Shown piece after piece: positions 52,301 to 61,300 of a stretch of 64,000 nucleotides of DNA. The notes under the pieces were generated by a model. It did not search any database and was not told the origin of the DNA. It worked only from the letters and a program-made list of their open reading frames with translations. Location: positions 8,830,234-8,894,233 of the forward strand of contig NW_019091362.1 of assembly GCF_001949145.1 (NCBI RefSeq). The letters run 5' to 3'. Both the position numbers and the translations under genes were made by a program. The DNA comes from Acanthaster planci. Its lineage: Eukaryota; Echinodermata; Asteroidea; Valvatida; Acanthasteridae. Numbering within the stretch: position 1 is the stretch's first letter; each line of letters starts with the position of its first letter.

Positions 52301-55300
52301 CAGCCCTATGCTGATTGGCCACAGCACAAAATCAAGACATTGATGTCTTGAAAGTCTTCTCCATTAGAGTGAGAGACTAAAAACGGTCACAACAACCAGG
52401 AGACATGCAGTAGTAAAATGAATGCCCAACTGAGAGCAGTATACAGCCAAAAACATTTTTTTCTTCAACCTTCAGCCAAATTAAAGAACAATGTACGCGT
52501 ACTTCTTCAATCACCTTACAACTTCTTTTTGAAATGAAACTACCGGTAATTACGGCAGTTCTTATTCCAGGTTGTTTTTCTGTTAAATCTCTAAAAAGCC
52601 ATACAGTGCGCAAGTCTTCTTTGTAAAACCTGTGTAGCAGGCAAGCGCGAGAGAAGGAAATGAAGACATCAGGGCAGTTTTGATCCACAATGTAATATCA
52701 AACAGACACCTAGTCGTGCACAATCTGCAAGCATGCGGGGTCAAATGGGACATGTGAACGATGGGTATTGTGATCAAGAGGAAATAGCCTTGAACAGAGG
52801 CTAACAGGATCAGACACAATAGCCAATGGCAAACATGGGAAAATCACCATCACAAAAGTTACAATAAGGGCCCCAGGATTATTCCCCCAAAACATCAGGC
52901 ACTGAGAGTCAATTTTGGATACCCAATAGTGACAAAAACAGGAGAAACTGCCCAGACACATTCTTGTTCTACAAAAGTCCAGGAGGGAAAAGACCACCTG
53001 TTGCACATGTCAGGTGTTGTCCTTGTTTTTAAAGGAACAAAATAAGTGTAAAGGCCTTCTTTCTGAGGACAATTACAGACCAAAGTTTGTATTAGTTTTA
53101 TAACATGATGAAAACACATTCATCCTGGAAAATGGGGATAACCGTGGGAAATATTAAATTGTGTACAGTACTCAATGATGGTGTAATGAACATAAATCCC
53201 CCTATTCCCAACTGCATTAACTTGACCCCCATCTGCTTTTCAAAGGAAAATGAAGTGTAAATATTCAAGATTCCCTGGGGCACTAACTCTTATGCATTGA
53301 TCATGACACTCCCGCATTGGAGGCTATATTCTCAAGTACTGTTTTCAGGCCTACAAGGGATTGTTTGGGCTGGGAAAAACATTCAGTAATTTGAAAAACT
53401 GCTCCAAACAACTGGAGAAAACGATTGTTTTTTATTACAACAACAGTGTTCCAATGCCTTTGTTGTTGCATTCAGGAACCCAGGTCTGAAACGGGCTTTC
53501 TCAGCACTCCATGCCTATTAAAGTCTATGCTCACTCTCAACCCATACGTAGTGTTGGAAGACCTGAATTGGTCTCCATTTATCTCACCACCAAAAATACT
53601 TCAATTTGTCAGGCACATGTCTGTGAATCTTTTTAGTTTATGGTACACCAAGTTCATTGAGAGAAAAAGGGAGGAGATTTCTACTTTCAGAGAGTCAGGA
53701 TACAAGTTTCATACTTCAGATTTTGATCACATTTAAATTTTGGTATGGATCTCTACAGAATACTAAAATGCAAGGACTTTACAAATTTCAAAGGAAAACT
53801 GTAAAAGAAATTCTCTGTCCGTCAACCAATTCATCAGTCCCCTCCGTTAAAATCAACATAGTTCTCAAAAATTAAAGTCTCCAAAGGTAAGTCACTAATA
53901 TCCATGCTTGATTATGTCTAACCTTACTTTGGTGCTGATCAACAACCGATAATAAGTGACTCCCACTGACCTTTTTCAGCACCGGTGATTTGGCACAAAA
54001 AAGGCCGGAATGCAAAAGCTTGAATTTTTGAGAATCTGGATTGAGGCCACTCCACAAAACAGTTAATGGAGCAGATAAAGTCCTCCACAAGGCTTTCAGA
54101 GAGGTGGAATGCATGTCTATGTAGGGGGTGGTAAGGGGTGGGAGTAGAGACAGGGGACTATGGAAGAGTACCGTAAGTTCCAATGGGCAGCTCACTCCAG
54201 TCTGGGGAAAACTTTTGCCATAATTGGCACTCCAAACATTCACGTCAATCCATATTCTATGTCAAGATACCAAATCTCTAAAACACCAACAGTCAGAAGT
54301 ATCACACATGATTATGAACTGACTGGTACTTTCAGAATATTTTGATCACACGTGTCTTTTGAAGTTATAAGAGTTATGCAGGTAGACATGTAAGTCCAGT
54401 TCATTAGATTTTCAGTTTGTATCTCTGTCTATCTGTACTTGGAGGAATCAAACTCTATACCAATATAAACTGTAAGTACACTGGCTGCACTGCATACTTC
54501 TTCGAATAAACATCTTTTATAAAGGATCCATGGTGGCATTTGTCTGTGATTTACAAATAGTGAAAGACCTTTTACAGCAGGAAAAGCTAGAGGGCAAGGA
54601 CGGTTTGAAAGAAATGCAAACCGGGTCATCCATGCCCTCAAATTTTGTCCCTTGAAAGACAGAGGACCCAGGCAGATCCTGCATACCTAGAATCCATGAA
54701 TAGACATAAAGCACATGCACCCTTGACATTACACTTATTTACCGCTTGCCCCTGACCACCCGGAAAATAAATTTTGCTGAAAAGTTTGTTCATTGTCCAG
54801 CCGCTAAGCGCCGACTTAAATGTCTCTGATCAGGTGTAAATCACTACAGGCAAGCCGTTTGCTTGTGCTATTCCAAGACAAAAACATTGCCAGCACAATA
54901 ATGATTACAATGTAAATGTACCTTGTCCTGTAGAAATTGCAGCGACCTTTCACCTCAATTCCTCTTTTCAAAGTCAAATTAGAGCTATGCATGGGGCCTG
55001 GGTAAAACATGGACGACTGCGTTATTAACACCACCACATCACAGGGGTACGGTTTCGTACATGTACATCAATCATCCAAATCCACCATTCTGTGCCGTTA
55101 TACTGCCTACATGTGTATGTGTGCGGGAAATACCGTGGCATCTTGCTCAGTGATCCTAACAGGCCTGAATCCTCCAAACATTGGATTCAGGAGCATTAGG
55201 GTTAATAACCCCCCAAGGTGTGTGAAACATGATACTGAAATCGGAGGACAGAAGACTCTTATTACAGTTACTTGGGGCACTTGAACTTCTCGGGCTTGAA

Positions 55301-58300
55301 ACAATATTCCGGGCTTGAAACAATATTCCGGGCATGTAACTCTGTACTTACGGTAGAAAGCAATCCCCTCCACCAGTTAAACGCATTCGGTTTTCAGTCA
55401 AGCTGTTCTACAAATAGCTGAATCAAGTTTTGACCACATGTGAATCAAATACAAGAATAACAAATCTGATGACACAAAGCCAGACAGATCTATGTTACTG
55501 TAAGGAGAATATTAGAAAAATTTCAAGAAAAGCAAATGGAATTTTCAGGAAAACTTAATTCACAAGCTATATCCAATAAAAATTGTGATACTAATAATAT
55601 AACACCTCCCTTGATACCCCAAACCTGCAATCTGACGACCACTCCAAAAACATTTCAGAGTATGTTCATTTTGCAAACATCCATGTCAGGAAACGCCCTT
55701 ACAGATGTACACTTACATTTATATGTACATGTAGCTACACGTACATTTACTATAGATGCACAGAACAGTGTCTGTATGGCCAGTCTGTGCACAATGAATG
55801 CTATTGTGATACAAGAATTCTGTTGATGTAGACCTTATTGATATAAATCTTTGTGTTCATAAAGCACTTCAGTAAACAGGATTCTATTGGAGAGTAAACA
55901 TATATTGTATGATGTCCTGGAAGTTGATTCCCAACTAGCAAAACTGATAAAAAGATACAGCAGGTGCAAGCAGGCTTTAACTTACAAACACCAGACTGTT
56001 TGAAATAAAATCACGTGCGCATCGTTTTGAAGTTCAAAAGTTGAATGCGGAACAGCCCGGAACACAGCAAAGTTGTTAACCTGGTATAATTTCACACAGA
56101 CGCATTCTTGTTATGGGTCTCAATAAACTTGAGAGATGGAAGTGGTGGCAATTAGAAGAGCTATTTTTAAACTTCAGCCTTTGTTTTTTGGTTTTTTTTC
56201 CACTTCGGGGGAAAGGACACTGTGGTTAGTTTGTTTTGAACAATGACAGAAATGTTAGACCACATCTGATGAGATTGGTACAGGGGTGTAATCCTGGGAA
56301 GGATGGGGCACATATCCCCCCCCCAGTTCAGAGTGGTGAGCGGACAAAAGACATATTTAAATACACCGTTTTGATGTAACGTTAAGAGTGCAACTGTGCA
56401 TAAAAGATGACACAGCGTCCCCTAGTGTCATGTGGTGTCCAGCAATTGCCCCCGCCCCCACCTTGTGAATTTCCGTGGCTGAACCCTGATACAGATTTAT
56501 GGCACTTGATCAGCGATTGGTGATTCTCCCTAATATGTCACTTACTATGTGATGATGTAATATCATCATGATGTAAAGTGTAATATACCGTTGTGTGGGG
56601 TTTTAAGAAATACTAATTACTAATTAGAAATGCTAATTACCGTGAACTTGAGGGGATGGGTGGAGAGAATAGTTCATGCCCAGGAGTGATTTCATTGGCA
56701 TTACTATTACCTACAATCCCTTTAAGACTAGGTAGTTGGAATTTAACTGGTGTATTTATTCAACATCTGCAAGAAAATAAATTTATTTGATTTGATTTGT
56801 TTCCATGGACTGCATTATTTATGCTGCCTTCTGTTTATACCGGTAAGTGGGCAGAACTGAGCTTCAAACACGTACATATGCAGGCTAGATGCCTCATATG
56901 GCTGTATTTATCCAAGCAATCTAAGAACACTACAGGGCATTTGGACATGCAGAGGGATGGGGCTGGTATGAAAGCTCTAGAGACAAATCCTCACAAATTT
57001 GACCAACATCCCAGTCATCCTTGCCATTTACCAAAGACCTTCCTGTGAGCCACAGGTCACGGCCTGACCGGCCACGAAGCTTCCTGGCCCGAAACTGTTG
57101 ACCTTCTTTCCTTTTTTTCCGATGATTAAGCAACCGATCGACAAGACCAAAATCAACATTTACATGCCCGGTGCCTGGTCCGAATTTGCACCGATTGAAT
57201 CCAGGGCTGAGGTCGAGTTGGACGTCCCCTGAATGTCTTATCTAATGAGATGTGTCATTAGACAAAGTTATTTGCATTCACTAGCATTTAGAACTTTTTT
57301 TTGGGGGGGGGAGAATGGCAGTTGACAGTATGATGGCGGCTGGGGAATTATAATAATTTCAGGGGAAGTTCTGTACCAGCAACCCCATTCAGTACCCAAT
57401 ACATCACTACTTCAGCTTGGGAAAATATCCTAAGATAGGCTTCAATTAAAAGAATTTACACTGCAACCTTCACAAATAATAATTTTACTGACAAAGCACG
57501 ACAGGGTTAAAAACAGCTTCCATGTGATTTTCAGTAGTGTATACTACACTTGAAAATTCTGTGAAATTTCTTAATATTGATCTTCCATTCAACTGTGTAG
57601 AAATACCAAAATGCAGAGAATAATTGCAAGCCACACACACAACCAAAAGATTGTCTCATCTTCATTGAAGTTTTTAAGTCAAGGTTTGGCAACAATGCAT
57701 GAAGAAAGTTGCGAGAAACGTTGAAGCGCACCAAGTCATTTAGGGGACACAACTAGGTAACCAAGGCAATGAATTCCTTTGCTTATTTACCACTTACACG
57801 GAGATCTGTCACTCACCAAAAGATTATGATCAAGGCAAAACATTTCACAGTTAATTCTTCACTGTAAGTTCCTCTGTGGTCTATTTTTGAGTTCACAGAT
57901 GCATGTTCATATTTCACTATTCAGTATGAGAACTAACTTAAGCCATGAATATTTCCCTAACCAAAATAATCCCAGGCCCTGGGGATGCTAGCCATGAGGT
58001 GGTCATATATTTGTCTAAAGTTTCTGTGGCATTCTGCAGCAAACAGGAGCATACACTGAGAATAATGTAGAGTCGTTGGCATACATTTACACATGCATTT
58101 GTATACACCTGCACCATACACTGCAGTTACTTTTTTATACAACATTACACTATTTTTCAAAGCTTTTCAACCTTTGCTCCCATCCCAAATATTTTTTGAG
58201 CCTCTCCTTTCCTACCTAAACTAATTACAATAAATTTTATATTAAATGGCCATACTAAATGGTATGTTTTAAATAGTTTGATTTCAGAATTTTTCTATTT

Positions 58301-61300
58301 TATTTTGTTCATGTTATAAAAGTCACAGCTACTTTTCGGGACATAGCGCATATGTTTCAGTATGTACTGTGTGGCCACATGGAACAATACATTACACCAT
58401 CATTTGATAACACAAAATGGGAGCACATTAAAATTGAACTGCACATGACTATCGGTACTGTACATATCTGCCATTTGTATGTAAATACTGTAGCATGTAG
58501 AAGACTTGTCCTTTTGTTTGGATGACTAGAATCGTAAACATTTATGCCCTGTGCAATACTAATACTTTTAACTGTCATGGTACACAACTGCGCACAAGCA
58601 AGTCCATTGCCAGTCAGCAACATGGGCCATAATTAAACCCTGGATGGCAAGGAATGATGCATTGTTTTTTATGATTGTAAAAGTGCGGGGCATGCATCAC
58701 AAAGGTTCTGTCTGAATATATCGAATTACACAGTGTGTATATAATATTCATTCAGACCACTGGCAAAGAATTTCATACAAACGGTAAGCCTCAGTCACCA
58801 AGAAATGTAGATTTCAGCTTCAAAAGCCACCGTACTCAGCAAAATTGTCCATGGGCTTTGATACATATTGTAAAAGCTGGTCCACAACTGAACAGAACAT
58901 GCCCGTGCACAGTGAGCCTACAAAGACTGCAGATCTGAACAGAGAAAACAAGTGCTACATGGGACGTGATTTCCAACAGTGTGCTTGCAAATCCATGGGT
59001 TGTCATAGTGTTGACTGAATGGATTCTTTACAACTGAGAACCGTGGGGGAGTTCCCATTCAACTGAAATTTACGCAGCGTTTGCCCTCCCCCCCACATTC
59101 AGCACATCCCAATGCATGCATGTCATTTCCCACGTAAATGTACACGTACATGTACATGTAGTTGAATTTTTTTCAAGTAGGCTTCACAAAACCGATTCAC
59201 CAGTATTCTGAATTCTACCCTCACATTGCTGAATCAAACAGAATCAAGTGATAAAGCCGGCTTATGAAACGAAGAGAAGCAAACAGCTGGAAACAAAAAC
59301 GGCAATTTGCTCGCTCCACTGCACAGCCTCATAGCAACAACATAAATCGGAACAGGTCCTCTGTCCATGTACATGACATTCACTGAAATTACAAGCCACC
59401 GATTCAAACATGCCTGTACACGGCAAGGAGAATTTCATTTCAAACCATTTCTGGATGCCTACATTTTGGAATATCTTGGTAAAAGCCTAAAGTTGATCGA
59501 ATACTGGAGTATCAGTTAAAAAAAGTGGAGACAGTCTAATGCAGCGTGGATTTTCGTGGAATTTTGTGACTTTCAATAAAGCTGCACGTATGAGATGGAA
59601 CATTTTAAACAAAAACAATGTGGAAATTGAAGGTGTACAGATAAAGCATTTGGCTATTCATCCCCCATCCCCCCCAAAAAAGAAGAAAAATTCTCCATCC
59701 TCCTATCCTCCTATTCCAAAAGTGGAATACATAGGAAAGGAGAAAGTGAGGAAATAGACTGATCTCAGGAAAAGTCACATGCCAACCATGGATCTTTTCA
59801 GCTACGTGTGTTATGGCTGATTCTGTCTGTAAGGACAAAAATATATGAACTGTGCAAAGTTTGCTGATGAGAATCCTACCTTTTAATCTTTCGACTCAAG
59901 ATGATCAAAGACGTTACGCTTCCACTTAGTGCCTGCACTCACTGTCTTATCTGAATTTCAAAGCTCAAGTGAGCAAGGTTCTTTGTAAAATCAAATGCTA
60001 CACAAGAATCACCGCCAGTGATTCTTAAAGAATTCCAGACAACTGAGGAAGTTTACCGAAGTTGCATCTTTCTTGTATCAAATTCACAGGAAATGTTTCC
60101 ACTTTTCATTCTCTGTCCTGTTTTCTCTTTTCAGCGTTTTAGGTGCCTTCCCCAAACACAGAATTTCCAAATGAGAGAGCCGAAACTCGAAGGGGACTGC
60201 AACACTTCATGCTAGCTGACGTCAGTTGTTTCCTGCTACTGGCACTGTTCAAAAAAGACAAAACAGTGCTTGATGCAAACAATATTTGGCCCATTTGTCA
60301 CTTTCTTTCACAGCTTTTTAGTGACTTGTAATGAAATGTATAATTATTAAATGCTATGTCAGCGCAGTTTGAATAATTCTTATTTCTGTGCAACGTTTGT
60401 CAGTCCAGTTTAGAAACAGCTGCGGTTAAAAAAAAAAAAAAAAAGGAGGCTGCCTTTCTTTTTCTTTGTGGTCCCACCCTGGAGAAACTATTTTTCATGT
60501 TCATGGTTTAATTTCAATTTCACTTGTGCTTTTCATTCTACGGTCACATCCTGTATGCTGTTCAAGATTGCATGACAGTCTTCCTGCGCAGACTATGTAA
60601 CCAAACTACAATACGTTTGTTGTGGTCACATGGGCTACATGTACATCCATGTGCATGTATGGATGATTCACTGGGTACGCTAGCATGGAAGAACGGTTGT
60701 GTTATGCTACAGAGTATACAAGGATGTTAAAGCAGGAGGGAAAAACAAGGAAGAGGGCGACATGGGTGTTATCCCTCTAGTAACCACTGGGTATGACGCC
60801 ACAAGTCACCTCAGATTAAGGTTACGTTTCTTTTGTTTTTACCTTTATGCTCAGCAGAGTATTTCAGAGGAGGAATTAAATCCCTTTTCATGCCGTAGAA
60901 AGTTTATTCCTAGCCTTTACAAAATCTCCAGGGGGATGCCCTGGGTGATTACAAGCCCAACAATGTTTCTCACATTGTGTACAATCAGCGTAAACAGGAA
61001 AATTTCAATTTCACTTTCACTACACATGTACGTCTCTCTGCCCTACCCCTTTCTCTTAATGATACACAAAGTCTCCTGATGGGCGGAGTATTGCATTCTG
61101 TCTAAAATGTTGAGTCCAACCCCACCAACACACATGAGAGAGATATTTCCAACATTATGGTGTTACCACAGCCCACTCCATATCCTTTCCCCCACCACGC
61201 GTCCTTCAAAGGTCATACAGCAAAAAGACACTTGGCTGTCCCCACAGCCTACTTCAGTGGAAACTGCAGGTGTCAAACGAGATGCCTGGCCAGATTGACT

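Noticed and set aside
56930-57133. Minus-strand ORF with a basic stretch as a missed IRAG-like exon
   Set aside because: No polypyrimidine-AG acceptor, and the phase does not fit the flanking exons.
60428-60445. Poly(A) tail of a processed retrocopy
   Set aside because: A run of A followed by ordinary sequence; no upstream ORF or gene-like sequence and no flanking direct repeats seen.
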